Position numbers and translations under genes: made by a program. Of a stretch of 64,000 nt of DNA, positions 11,801 through 24,000 are shown one piece after another. Under the pieces are notes generated by a model, which ran no database searches, had not been told where the DNA came from, and saw only the letters and a program-made list of their open reading frames with translations. Source of the DNA: Durio zibethinus (Eukaryota > Streptophyta > Magnoliopsida > Malvales > Malvaceae); contig NW_019167871.1 of NCBI RefSeq assembly GCF_002303985.1, positions 1,791,149-1,855,148 of the forward strand. Reading direction: 5' to 3'. Positions within the stretch are counted from its first letter, which is position 1. Each line of letters opens with the position of its first letter.

Positions 11801-14800
11801 TGTTAAGGTGCAACTTTCTTTCAAATATTATGGTAATGGTAATCATGTTAACACTTTTTGACTCATGATTCATGTGTACCTGGCGAAATCTTCGATCACC
11901 CCTATATTTATTAATAAGTTTAGAGGAAGAGTACCAAGTTCAATGCTAGAAATAATAGTGAAAAGATAGAAAATATATGCAAATAAGAGTTTCAAGATTG
12001 CAGTGGACTGACTGTTCACCTTTAAATATTGGCTCAAGTTTTCCATGTTTGAGTTTTCCATTTCAGTAATTTACCATTTCCATATTTATAGGTATCCTTG
12101 TCTTAATTTTATATTAATTTCTTCTGCTTCATGGCTGTAACAAAATTTAATGACATGGTTTTATCTAGGCAGTTCTATGACTCCAGCACTGAGTTACCTG
12201 TACTTAAGCTGGTTCTTTTAACCTACAGAGATGTGCAAGATCAAGTAGAAGTGTAACATGGGCATTTTAAACAAACCCTAGATGTTAGATTCAAACACAT
12301 CTAAACCTAAATACTTTAAAGATCCAAGCCCAAAGTGAGTAGACTTTGGGAATGGAGTCATTTCTATGTGCACAATTGTGTGTTTTTGCACATGCTAGTG
12401 TATGCATTCATATTTCAATATTGTATATTCTTGTGTTTGTGTCACAGAGACAGAGGTTGGAATATGGTCATCTGAGGCAATTAATAGTATATATAGGCAT
12501 ACACTAGCGTACCCTTGTTAATTGGAACTTGACCTTTTGTTTGTTTGGTTTTATCTAGGCAGTTCTATGACTCCAGCACCAAGTTACCTGTACTTAAACT
12601 GGTTCTTTTTACCTACAGAGATGTCCAAGATCAAGTAGAAGTGTAACATGGGTATTTTAAACAAACCCTAGATGTTAGATTCAAACACATCTAAACTTAA
12701 ATACTTTTAAAGATCCAAGGCCAAAGTGAGTAGACTTGGAGAATGGAGTCATTTCCATGTGCATAATTGTGTGTTTTTGCACATGCTAGTGTATGCATTC
12801 ATATTTCAATATTGTATATTCTTACGTTTGTGTCGCCGAGACAAACTTTGGCATATGGGCATCTGAGGCAATTAGTAGTGTATTTAGGCATACACTAGTG
12901 TACCCTTGTTAATTGGAACTTGACCTTTTGTTTGGTATCTGTATGAATGCTTCAGGTACAAAAATTGCTTTAGACTGAAAAGATTAGCATAGCAAGTTTT
13001 TATAAATGCCAATATATCTGAAATAATGTTTCATTATCAATGATAGTGCTGATTTTCCTGTTGATATTTGCAAAATATTCCAGAATAAATATGTTTCTGT
13101 GATTGCTAATCTGATATATTGCTTTAACTGAACTACCATGGTATGGTGTATATCTCCTTGTTTGGTAAATTTCTTCTTTGAGAGAAACTCTAATTCATTG
13201 GGATTTCTAATGTAGATATGAAAAGGAACTTATGCATCCTATCCAGAATCTTCTCAATGGAGAGCTTGCTCGCGCTCTGCTCATCCAGGTAATGCTCATT
13301 ATTTTTTCTATGCAGTTGCTGCTTGTAATTCTGGTTGCATAAACTTTATGCTTTTGCCATTGCAGGTTCAGAAGTTGAAACTGGATATTGAGATGTAAGT
13401 TCAACACCAGCTTATTCCTACATAGATGCTTAAATTATACTGGCATTTTGGTTTATCTCACTCTTCGTACTTATAAAAGATGCTGATATAATTAGGGCAA
13501 TGCTTGAACTGGATCAGATTCTCAGAGCAAATGAAATCAACTTTGCAATCCTAGCTGCCTTGCCAGCATTCTTTCTATCTCTTGGGCTGGTTGTAGTTGT
13601 GCGTGCATGGCTTAGACAGGTGTGAATACTTCAAAGCTCTACAGTATTTTATCTAATTAATTTCTTGAAATAAATTCCTTTTATCAGTGTAGGAAGGGAC
13701 CACATATGCCAGGTTTAGTTGATGGCACTGCTTAGATGGTTATACATTTTTATTGCCACACTATCCATACAACCTTTATTTTCCAACACGTGCATATACC
13801 TTCTAAAGTTAGTGTATTTGCTCAAGGCAGCAAAACATACCTACTAAGAATCAAAATTTAGTTTCCTTTTACATGTTTCCTATGCTCTTAATTATGTAGT
13901 TTTTGTTATTGGAATCAGGATACTAGAGCAGCAGGCAGGGGAAGAATTGCTAGAATCCAAAGGAGGCTACTTATTGTGGAGGTTGAGAAAACAATTATGC
14001 AGTATCAAACTTATGTTGACCAAGGGCTGGTAAGAACCTTACTATTTGATTTAGTGTTTGGATGGTTCTGATTACCTTTTCTATCTGGGCCTTGATAAAA
14101 ATTTGATTTTGGGCAAGCCAATTTCAAGATGTAAGCATCTCAATTGAGAGCAAGTTCTAATTAGCTTTGATGGCCTTGAGGTAATAACAAGGCCTGCACT
14201 GATGGTTACTATTCTTTATTTTTCTTGTTTTGCCATCTCTAGAGATGTTCAGAGATTGAGTTGACTTCTTCGGTTCTACTCTTACCATGGCACTGTAGGG
14301 AGAAAACTGGAAGCAGCTGTCTTATTGCCATTGGCTCCATGTGTTTATTTTGTTTTTGTTTTCTGAAAGCATCTTCACCCTCCATCCTATTTCCCATCCA
14401 TCCCTCTATTAATATCATGATTTTATATTCTTATTGTTGATAAATTTATGCGTTTGTATTTCCATGTGGATAAGCTGACTCTTGGTGGCAAGAAAGAATT
14501 TTGATTTGTAAGAACCTTTATTTGGTTCAAAAGCTTTGTTTACTTCTTTTATGTTGTTTTTAGTATCTCTCTCTTGATTGATTAGAATACTTGTTTTTAG
14601 CTTGTTCTTGTTCCTCTGCTTTTTTGTAACTCTATAGCCAAATTCCTTTTGCTTTGACTGATACTGCACATCGCTACCTCTCACTCACATCTCTGTTGCT
14701 GTTTTGCAGGAAAATGATGCACAATGCATGTTTGGAATGTTGATTTATTGTCTGGATCGCTTATATCATGCCGTTAGAAGACATGCGAAAGCAACTGGTG

Positions 14801-15049
14801 AATGGCAATGGTTGGTTGATTCATCTGTTTTTAAATGTCAAATACTTCTGGTCCGTTTCAGCTTTCTTTTGTTAGAATGAAGTTGAAATCAGATAGCAAC
14901 TAATCAGTAATATAACTGTGATGAACAGTTTGAAACAGGATATAATTGATTTGGGAAAGCCTGATCTTCAAACTGCATACAAGCTAATTGTGACAACACG
15001 CATGGAACGGGTGTATGACTGTTTGCTTCCTTCACTCAAGCGCCAATAG
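8827..15049 (+). CDS. DGS1: DGS1-like mitochondrial outer-membrane protein (NCA2 family)
   Basis: Fourteen exons join in phase to 596 codons: 8827-9053, 9164-9278, 9843-10046, 10277-10414, 10538-10699, 10855-11049, 11183-11283, 11718-11807, 13216-13288, 13366-13394, 13496-13619, 13919-14029, 14710-14810, 14929-15049 (stop TAG). The family is the nuclear-control-of-ATPase-2 (NCA2) group. In Arabidopsis, DGS1 is a mitochondrial outer-membrane protein found because a point mutation suppresses galactolipid deficiency. Visible features are SFYSNFLWNRL near the N-terminus, QFWQSRAEGSNARK across exons 2-3, a first hydrophobic segment at about residues 296-315 (exon 6) and a second at about 459-480 (exon 11), followed by GRGRIARIQRRLLIVEVEK. 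The ATG at 8827 gives the expected family start. The first donor (GTACCA) is weak but is the choice that keeps phase. The length fits the family (about 600 aa). No lesions were found. Confidence 0.93.
12157..12934 (+). repeat. 390-bp tandem duplication in DGS1 intron 8
   Basis: Two copies follow each other (12157-12546 and 12547-12934), each beginning ggttttatctaggcag and ending near cttgaccttttgtttg, with a few per cent differences. Each copy holds an acceptor-like tctag followed by an open stretch reading QFYDSS then ELPVLKLVLLTYRDVQ and a stop. Entered from exon 8 it would be in phase and give a truncated C-terminus. The normal exon 9 lies downstream at 13216. Confidence 0.9.
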
Positions 15050-15575
15050 ATCTTTACCTTTACTTTAGAAAAAAAAAGAAAAGAAAAATTGTTCTTAAAT
15101 TCCTCTTCCCCTGCCTTCTTGAATTGCTGTTGCATCAAATTTTTTAAAGGGGATTGCATAATTTTGATCCAAGCTTTGAGACAGCCAAAGTTCGGTGCTG
15201 TTTTGTCTTTGGTATTTCCCTGCTTACTTCAAGTTTCACTTTTCAAGGAATTTTTGTGAAGTGGGCGAGTTAAGAATTGGCTCAACGTTTACTTTTGCAG
15301 TTGTTAAGCCTGAAGGGTGCGTGATGAACATTTGTGAATTGTGAATTTAATTTAGGGATATTGCTGCTCTTGCTCATGGTTTTGGTTTTACTTTGAGTTT
15401 ATGGGTTCCTACTTAGGTCGGATCAATTGGGCCTGACCATGGCTTGTTCTGTTCTTGCACATCAAATGGATTAAATTTGAGGCTCGAACACCTGCATTGG
15501 GGGAAAGCAATTGGATTAGGGGCTGCAAATGATTACTTGTCTGGGATTGGCATGCAGAAGATTCATTTTTTTGAT

Positions 15576-15912
15576 GTTTGGCCTTTTTGTTCCTTCATCA
15601 TAAGGCAAAAACCATTCATTCATTTATCTTTTAGGCGTAGGGGTCCTGATTTGATGCTTCATGGACAGATAACTACCACCCATATTTGGCGCCTTTTAAA
15701 AATTGAAAAGAAAAAACTTTTTATATGGATACTATAAAGGTGAGTTGCATTTTTTGCTGTTTGCCCTTTTTGTTCATCATAATGTAAAAACCATTCATTC
15801 ATTTACCTTTTAGGCATGGGGGTTCAGATTTGATGCTTCATGGACAGATAACTACCACCCATATTTGGTGCCTTTTAAAAATTGAAAAGAAAAAAAAAAT
15901 ATTTTTTATGGA
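15576..15912 (+). repeat. Imperfect tandem duplication of about 180 bp
   Basis: The stretch from gtttggcctttttgtt (15576) to tatggatac is repeated from about 15758, including the shared run ggacagataactaccaccca and ccttttaaaaattgaaaag. It lies about 500 bp after the DGS1 stop and codes for nothing recognisable. Confidence 0.8.
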
Positions 15913-18900
15913 TACAAATACTTAAGGAAGCAATTTATTAAATTATATTCTGAGGTTAATGACCTAACCTTAGGAGTTTTGTTGACTAAATTTTTTGGTT
16001 CGGAATGCATTAAATCATGGCACCAATTAGAATCTTAGTCTTAATTTTTTCTTGCTTTTTTTTTTTTACATAAAAAAGATAAAATTTTAGTACAAATAAA
16101 AGAAATGAGAAGATCTGGTTTGAAATTAAATCTTTGATGTCTCTTTAAAAGTCTTTAATCGCTATACTAATAGCATGGGAACCTTCGAGCATCATTGCTT
16201 CCAAACATAGATTGATCTTTGTCAATTTCCAAGCCCAAAATTGCAAGTATTAATAGAAAATCGACATATTATTGAAATTGTACGGTCATTTCCCTATTAC
16301 ATTCAACGAAAGATGGGGTGTCCTAACCACCCAATGGTTATTCCATCCCCATTGTCCACTGAATCCTATCTGAATAATATTTTTTTGCCAGATTACTGTC
16401 AATTTAATCATAAAAAAACTAATTTTTTAGTATTTTAGACCAAGCTTTTGATAAACTTTGATTTCAGCTAACCTAACACTAACCCTTTGATATATTTGTT
16501 GCTGGAGGTATCCTTGAAAGCATTAATAAAGAGCAGGACCAAATAATTCGATGGGGTAGTTGTTAAACCATATCACAGTTTCAGCAATCGGAAAAAAAAA
16601 AAAAAGTAGCTATATTACTGGAAAGCATGGTTTCCATATTTCTCATTCGTAATCCTTCATGTAGACAGCTGTGAAAAGCATTGTTATTGAGCATTATGCG
16701 AATCCATATCAATTAGATTGATCAGGAATGTACAACCTCTATTTTTTTTTATATAAATCTTTTATATTAAAAAATTGACATACAAATTGTTTTCTACAAA
16801 CCCAAAACCATCTCCTTTCTTTACTACCATATTTCCCCAACTCTCATTTTCTGTGAACTAGCCAAGTTAGGTTAATTTAATTTTTCAAACTCATCTTTGA
16901 ATTTATGTCATTTTTATGTGTTAATTATTATTTAGGGCCGAATAAATTGAGTTTCTAGTGATTCAAATACCCACATCATTTCTTGATTTGAGTTGTTTGA
17001 ATATATACTACGTCACCATTGAAGTTTAAACACTTAATTTTTTTGACCTAATTGTAATTGGTATAATGACGTAGGAAAAGATGAGAGTTCTTATCGTTGG
17101 GCTGGGAAGAGAGTAAAAGAAAGGAAAGAAGAGAAACTACTGAAATTTGAAGCTTTATGTCCCTTGCGTAAGTTTGCATGAATAAGCAAAGAAGTTGCAG
17201 GATTTTTTTTTTTTTGGGTGCTTCTATTTGTATTCTCAATTTTTTTTCACACTTTTTTTTTTATATTTTAAGTAAAATTATTTAATTATTCTTTTTTAAA
17301 TTAATCTTTTTCATTTTTAAAATTTTGAAAAAACTTTTACAAGTATTTAGGTTTGTAAATCTGAAAATTTTCGTATATCTGAAAATTTTTAAAAATCAGA
17401 TCTTTGAAATAAAAAAAAAATCCAAAAATCCACATGCTGTAATCGAATGCTCTTTTTATTAAAACTATAGCTTTTATCTATCAACTTATAAATGAGATTA
17501 TAATTGTCTGAAATAAATCATAGTTTTTCTTTACAATGTTGTGAAAATTCTTCAAAATATGAGATTTTTTCTTCAATTGAAATTTTGGATTTTGTTGGAA
17601 TTAAATATGATATTGATCAGACAAATTTTGTTAAAAACTCTAAATTTTAAACCTTAATGGAATTTTTTAAAAAACTTACCAGACTTAAAAGTTCATTAAA
17701 TTATAAATTTATGGAATTTTTTAATTAGGGAAAAGGGTCAGATTGAGTTTTGTTTTTCAAATAAAAAAATACATTCATTTATCATTCTGTAAAAAAATAA
17801 AAATAAAAAAGTTAAAAGTGAAAGTTCACAAGACTCAACATTTTCATGAGATTATACAAGTTGGTTTGCAAAGAAGAAAGCATATGAAGAATGGCTGTCG
17901 AGTTATATTAGGAAAATGGAATATAGGATTTCGACTTTTTTTGTTGATCAGGCAATACCCGGATTTGAACTGAGGAATAATGGATTTGCAGTCCCTTGCC
18001 TTACCGCTCGGCCATTAGAAGCAACCAAAATATAATATCTCGTTTTTATTTTCTATTTTTTAAAAAATTGGATGTTATGGTATCTCTAGACACAATGTCT
18101 AAAAACCAAACTTTCTTTTTTTCTTTCTATGGAAAAATAAAATGTAGATTCTCAGTGACAAAAAGCAAAATCAAATTGAAATGTAATTTAAAAAAAGTAT
18201 ATACTTTTTTTCTTGAATTAGAAAAAAAAAAGTATATACTTTTTAAAATAAGGGATATGCAACAAATTTCGAACATTAGAATTCCTGTTTTGAACATAAA
18301 TGATAGAAAGACTCTAGCGGTTAATTTTTTTTATAAAAAAATATAATAAATATTAGAAAACTTTTAAAAATTTAATTAGTAGGGAGATTCAAAATAAAAG
18401 AAGAAATTCAAAGTAAAGTTACACACACAATTGAAAATGTGTGCAAAATAATACAATTTTAAATGCATGTCAATGTAAAAAAAAAAAAAAAAAAAACGCA
18501 TTCTTAAAATCAATGAAAAAAAATTAAATTCAAACAAAATCTGAATGATATCTCTGATCATATTAAAAAAATGTGCAATTTCAAAGTTTAATTGGGTGTG
18601 TAAATGTCTTATTCATTCTTTAGCTATGAAATTGTATAGAAACTTCATGCTTTATGGCACTTCATTACACAATCTTGAGACCAAAAACAGCAAATATGAA
18701 TTTTCTAAGAAGACTTAATGTTGACGAAGACTTAGATTCAACTTCCGCTTTACATTTCAAAGCTGTCCTATGATGGGCGTTTTGTGTTCATATTATCATG
18801 TCCAATGAAATCCTTATGACCCGCATTACCCGCAACTGGTTGTGTAAAAAGGTTAAATGTTTTTGAGATTGTCATAAACTAAAATTTGGGCATTTTGAGT

Positions 18901-19150
18901 TAAAAATTTAACATTTTAACAACATATCACACTGTTATTGAATCTATCTCCATAAACAACAATTATTTTAACGGCTTAGATTAGGTGAATGGAAGTTGGA
19001 CGCGGTTTTATCTGAATTATAGTCAAAACTTGTAAAAGAAGGTACTGGGAAATCGGAAGAATCCTCGAAAAGCCACGTGACTTTTTTTCATGACATCACA
19101 AAAGATGAAAGGAAACTTGAGCACTATGTCATTTAGCATTTCATAATCAC
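15913..19150. other. Gene-free AT-rich region
   Basis: Apart from the tRNA-like relic at 17951-18022, no gene or repeat boundary was found. Open frames here (for example 17743-17973 and 17996-18346) are lysine- and phenylalanine-rich products of AT-rich DNA and match nothing. Confidence 0.55.
17951..18022 (-). pseudogene. Plastid-type tRNA-Cys(GCA) relic
   Basis: Read on the minus strand, the segment contains a D arm (ATGGCCGAGCGGTAAGGC), an anticodon loop with GCA in ggactGCAaatcc, and a T arm ending GTTCAAATCCGGG then TATTGCC. This is the arrangement of chloroplast trnC-GCA rather than of nuclear tRNA-Cys. The 5' acceptor strand (ending TTCTAA before TGGCC) no longer pairs with the 3' TATTGCC, so it should not fold as a working tRNA. 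It is most simply a fragment of plastid DNA, possibly by way of the mitochondrion, now in the nucleus. How far the transferred segment extends was not determined. Confidence 0.7.
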
Positions 19151-19151
19151 A

Positions 19152-19159
19152 CTATAAAT
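19152..19159 (+). promoter_or_regulatory. TATA-box candidate for the HMA gene
   Basis: The motif ctataaat lies 102 bp before the ATG at 19261, a normal position for a plant TATA box with a short 5' UTR. It is supported only by motif and position. Confidence 0.5.
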
Positions 19160-19260
19160 GAAATTCTTATATGTAATATTTTCTCATCCTTGTTCCTTCT
19201 TAAGTGTGTCGATCGGTACCTTGATAATATTTTCTTGGGTGTTGGCAAACAAGAAACAAA

Positions 19261-19723
19261 ATGAAGGTAATAATTTGTTTCATGCATAAAAAACTGTTAC
19301 TAGTAATATTTATAAATTCTATCGTTTGGGTTTATTATATTATTAGTGTTTAGTGCTAATTAAATTTTTGTTTGTGTTGCATGATGCACGGTAACCATAT
19401 ATATGCAGCAAAAGGTGGAGCTGAAGGTGGCTATGAAGTGCCAAAAATGCCGGACTGCGGCCCTCAAAGTGGCTGCAATACAAGAGGGTGAGTTGTTTCT
19501 TGGAGTTATTTTTCTTTAATTTGTGTGTTTTTATGGTAAAACTTGATGAGAATTGAGATTAAGTAACCATGGAAAAACAGGTGTAAACTCTGTTGCATTA
19601 GGAGGAGAACAGAAAGACAAAGTGGTGGTGACTGGTGATGGATTTGATGTTGTCAAGCTGACTACCAAGTTAAGTAAGAAGGTCGGGTATACCCAAATTA
19701 TCAGTTTGGCAGAGCAGAAGTAA
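19261..19723 (+). CDS. Small heavy-metal-associated (HMA) domain protein
   Basis: Three exons (19261-19266, 19409-19487, 19581-19723) join in phase to a 75-residue protein. It starts MKQKVELKVAMKCQKC, so the metal-binding MxCxxC motif is intact (M11, C13, C16), and continues through one ferredoxin-like HMA fold with DKVVVTGDGFDVVKLTTKL and a final KKVGYTQIISL. This is the layout of the many small plant HMA proteins (HPP/HIPP-like and Pik-like single-domain proteins), thought to bind or carry metal ions or to act as protein-interaction modules. The first exon codes only for MK, a common structure in this family. There is no proline-rich extension and no C-terminal CaaX box (the end is SLAEQK), so it should not be isoprenylated. 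The gene appears complete. Confidence 0.88.
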
Positions 19724-20038
19724 TCAAATCCAGCTGATTGGTTTTTGGGAGTTGCTTCTACGAAAATCTTACAATGGGCCATAGATAATAAGTTTCGTTC
19801 TGGCTCTTGATCGCTTATATTTTTGTGTTGATAAATTTCTCAACTTAATTTCTGTTTAAGCACTGAACTTTCTGTTGTATCAGATAACCTTTGGTATTTC
19901 AGATTTCATCGGAGCTAAATTACCGTAAATTTCTCTTTTTTTTTTTTTTTTTTAATCCTTTCAACCTGTGATAATTAGTGAACGACTTGAGATCAATTAC
20001 AGCTAAACTAATTTCTATCACCAGAGCATTTTGTAAGT

Positions 20039-20225
20039 TTAGCTCAAATGGTTCACTCAGCAGGTAGTCATTCTTTGAAGGTTGATTCTAACGAGACTGG
20101 AGTTCGATTTCTAGTACGGCAAATTCTCTTACCTCGATTCTACCTTATTCTTGGCCTCCATTGTACTAAGAAAAGTGTTTTCCCAGTCGATAATACAGCA
20201 AAGCATAAGTGCATTTTGATCAACA
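20039..20225 (+). repeat. Possible tRNA-derived SINE fragment
   Basis: TTTAGCTCAAATGG at 20039-20052 resembles a pol III A box and GAGTTCGATTT at 20100-20110 resembles a B box, about 50 bp apart, as in tRNA-derived plant SINEs. No clear tail or target duplication was found, so the call is weak. Confidence 0.3.
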
Positions 20226-20636
20226 TTTAACTGAATGGAAATAGTCAGTCCTATAGGAATTGAAGGCAATGCCCCGGTTTACAAGTCAGTTTTAATCATC
20301 TCATTTCTAGCCTCTACTAAAGATGGAAACGCGTTTGTTTACTTAGCCTTCGGGCTGGTGGTTGTGGGGTGTAAACGTACTAATTAAATTACAGTCAATG
20401 GGGGAAAAGCATCTTTTCCACTTTTACTGGTTTGAATATTTTCCGTCTGCAGGAAGTTTATACCTTTTACATGCCATCTCATTATCTTTGGATACCCATT
20501 ATTCCTTTTCCCTGCTTGTTTATATAATCCCATAAACCATAAGAAAAACAAAAGACAATAACCAGTTCATGCATAATTCAGAGGCCTCAAACAAACCAAC
20601 CAAAGAGTTGAATTAAGATTGAGAAAGGGTGATATG

Positions 20637-21041
20637 TGGTAGAATTTTTTGTAAGTGGACTACTATTAATTGGTGACTTTAATGTTTAATAAAATAGATT
20701 GATAAATTTAATCATAATATGAGATACACACAAGAACCCAAATAATTTAATATGATCATCTAAATATGGGTTTTACACATCTTCTTAGGTCAGCGTGATT
20801 TGATGATTGTGTAAGTTTTTGATCCGATAAATATTTGATGGAAAGGTTTGGTTAAGGTCCCTTTTTCATTTCTAAGTAATGATATCTACCCACTGAGAGC
20901 TACCAGTAAGAGAAGAACGAAGAGGAAGACTTAGGCTTTTTAAGAATTACAACTATGATTGCCTAAATAGGCACACAATATGATTAAATTTAGTGTTCCA
21001 GTATTTACATATGGTTTTTGGGATTTAGAATTATGATTACA
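20637..21041 (+). repeat. 5' LTR of the non-coding retroelement
   Basis: It starts TGGTAGAATTTTTTG and ends gattaca, directly before the tRNA-Met primer site. It is collinear with 27101-27543 over shared blocks such as aatgtttaataaaatag, aataatttaatatgatca and aactatgattgc. Confidence 0.88.
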
Positions 21042-21043
21042 TG

Positions 21044-21054
21044 TGGTATCAGAG
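21044..21054 (+). other. Primer-binding site, initiator tRNA-Met type
   Basis: TGGTATCAGAG two bases after the LTR end matches the 3' end of initiator tRNA-Met in complement, the commonest primer of plant LTR retroelements. It fixes the LTR boundary and the element's orientation. Confidence 0.9.
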
Positions 21055-24000
21055 TATAATTATATGATAATAGAGCCTAAAATTATAGTTTTAAATTTTA
21101 ATTTCGCATGAAATTAAGTTTTTGGGCAAAATATTTTGATTGCCGGAATCTAACTTTTTGATCTTATTTTTCCAAAATTGATTTGAGGTTTTTGTTCTCC
21201 TATATGAAAGGATTAAAACCATGTATGGAATGTTTTCTAATTCATCCTATAAAGAGAAAATTCGGATTTTAAACATTTGGATTCAAGATTTAAACCAAAT
21301 TCAAGATTTAATTAAAATCTTGATATTTTATGGATTTTAGTTCAAAGTAGTTCTTGAATATTGTTATCCATGTGCTATAAAAATAAAGTGTTTAATTTCA
21401 TAAAATTTTGGATTATATGCCTACGAATAAAACCAAATTGGATTATGCATAATTTTTTTTAATCCAAAAATTTTGGCTCAAATTGATGTTCATTCATGTT
21501 GTTTTGATGCTATTTGAAATATGGGTTTTGTAAATATATGTGTTAATTAAAGTTTAAAGCATTTAACTACATTATAACTCAAGGAAAATATGAAAAATCG
21601 AAGAAAAAAAATCATGTAATAAAAATAGGTCAAGAATGGCGATGAACATGAAATTTTATTCTCAAATTCATGGTGATTTATTTGTTTTTGATGCAAATTG
21701 TGGTATGGTTTTGTAAATCTATGTATTAATTGCAGAATCAATAAATTGACCTATTTGGACTAATTTGGCGTCCATTTTTTGTGCCATTTGTTCTATAAGT
21801 TCTGAAATTTTATGACGCATTGATTTATTATTTTGTGAAATTTTTATATGGCATAAAATATTTATTATATAATATTTATGCATGATTAAATAAGTATTAT
21901 ATTTTATGCACATGAATTCTGTTATTTTATTTTATAATAAAATATTTGGACATGCTACGATTCTATTGGAGGCACGTACTCTTCCTATATACTGTTTAAA
22001 ATTTACGTACTTATAGCCTAAAGTTATGTGTATAATTAAATAAATTTAGTAAAATTTGTTTTTACTAATTTTTGGTTATTCATTTAAAATGCAACATGCA
22101 TTATTTTGAAAAGCAAGTTAAGTTTGAACTCCATGAGGTTTTGATACAGCTAGTATCAAGTTGGTAATTTATTTTATAATTTCATTTGATTATTTGCTAG
22201 TATTGAATTATTTTTTATTTGAAATAATTTGAATTTAAAATTGTTACCTTGATTTATTTTTTCCATGACTATGTTGACATTATGTATCAACCTTAATTTG
22301 TGAAATTTATGTTGTGATGGATGATACATAAGAATAAATTATGGATTTAATATTAATTTATTCATAAATTTCAAGACACTTAAATTTTGAATACAATAAT
22401 TTAATTTTGATCTAGTGAGATAAATTTGATTTAAGTATCTCACAAGAAGAGATCATATTTATAATGGTCCATCGAGATATACATAATTATTAGTATCTCA
22501 CATAAAAATGATTAGCTCTTTAAGTATTTAATGACCCAAAGAAATATATCATGGTTAAGTATCTCATGAGGAATGGTCAAATTGCTTACACTTAGTTAGG
22601 TATGTAAATTAAAATTATAAGCAATCTAAGTTTTTTGGTGTGCAAATACACAATTAGTTAATATGGGTGTTTGGTTGCTAAAGTGGCTCATTAATTGAAA
22701 CTTGCAATGTTTTCTCATACATAGGAAAAAAAGTATTATCAAATTACCGTATAAAATCACCTGCCTAAAAGGGGTTGTTGTGTTTGGTAATTTGGAGTGG
22801 TCAAGAAGTATCATGGTTGAGGTATGCTGGTATAGAATATTTTTATATTGACTTCATGTGAAAAGTGCCTAATCACATGTCATATTCTCTATCTAAAGGG
22901 GAGTTTGTGATGATGCACTTAGACTTTTCAGTTTAATTACAAACAACACATCATGAGTTAGTGATATTTGTATGTATTGTTGTTCATATGTAAAAAGTTG
23001 CATTCTTTTGTTTTGAATATTAAAGTTGATTTAATGATAAAGATTAAGTAGCTCTAATTAAAAATAATAAAAAATGATTTAGAGCTTAATTAAGTTATGG
23101 GTATTTTCTTAGACATAACTATTAAGTTTTGGACATTTTTGTTAGTTATTGTCCAATTGTTAAAATGTTGCATTTTGTGATAATAAAAGTATTTTAATTA
23201 AGATAGTTTGTGAATCTTTTAAATATTATTTAATCTTATGAATATATGAAAATGATTCACATGTATGATCAGTAAGTTTGTTATGCTACTTTGTTTCAAT
23301 TTATCAGTATTTGATAAAGTGATTTTATGAAAGATCATGTTTATGTAAAATGTAACATATGAAATTAAGTTTAGTTATTTTGAGAGTATGTGATATGTGT
23401 GATAAATATGTTTAGCATGCTTACAATGTTTTAGTTTTATATATCACATAATTATGATTTGAAATTTTAGGCATTAAGTTTAAAGCATAATAAAATGCGT
23501 AATATAATTTATATTTTTGAAACTCATGTTTTTCATGGACATATGAAACATATTATTGACTATAATGATTTATAAAAGACATTTAAATTTTATGCTAGTT
23601 TGTTGAAATGGTGGAAGAGTATTGTTGTTAAAATTGTGCAATTATGTTATGAGAAATAATATATGTTAAATAATTGTATAGTAAATTTGTTTCACATAAA
23701 TTGTTAAACTAGCTTTTAAAATTTTTTATTTTTATAAAATACTTACTAAATCAAGTATGTTTTGACAAGATATTAACTCTTTTGTAATAATGATATTATA
23801 ATATGTTAAGAAAGTGGCAAGTAAAAATTTATTTGTTAGTAAGTATTTGGAGTGGGTCTTTTGGTATCGTAAAACTCTGTAAATATTATCATAAAGATCA
23901 TGGGTAATAAAAAAAATGAGTTGTGAAAGTAAATGAATACGAGTAAAAGTTTCAGTTTATAAGAGTAGATACAATTAGTTTTACGAATTTCAATAGGTTA

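Noticed and set aside
17743..18346. Two plus-strand frames of 76 and 116 codons
   Set aside because: They are lysine/phenylalanine-rich products of AT-rich DNA that overlap the organelle-type tRNA relic; no coding signal.
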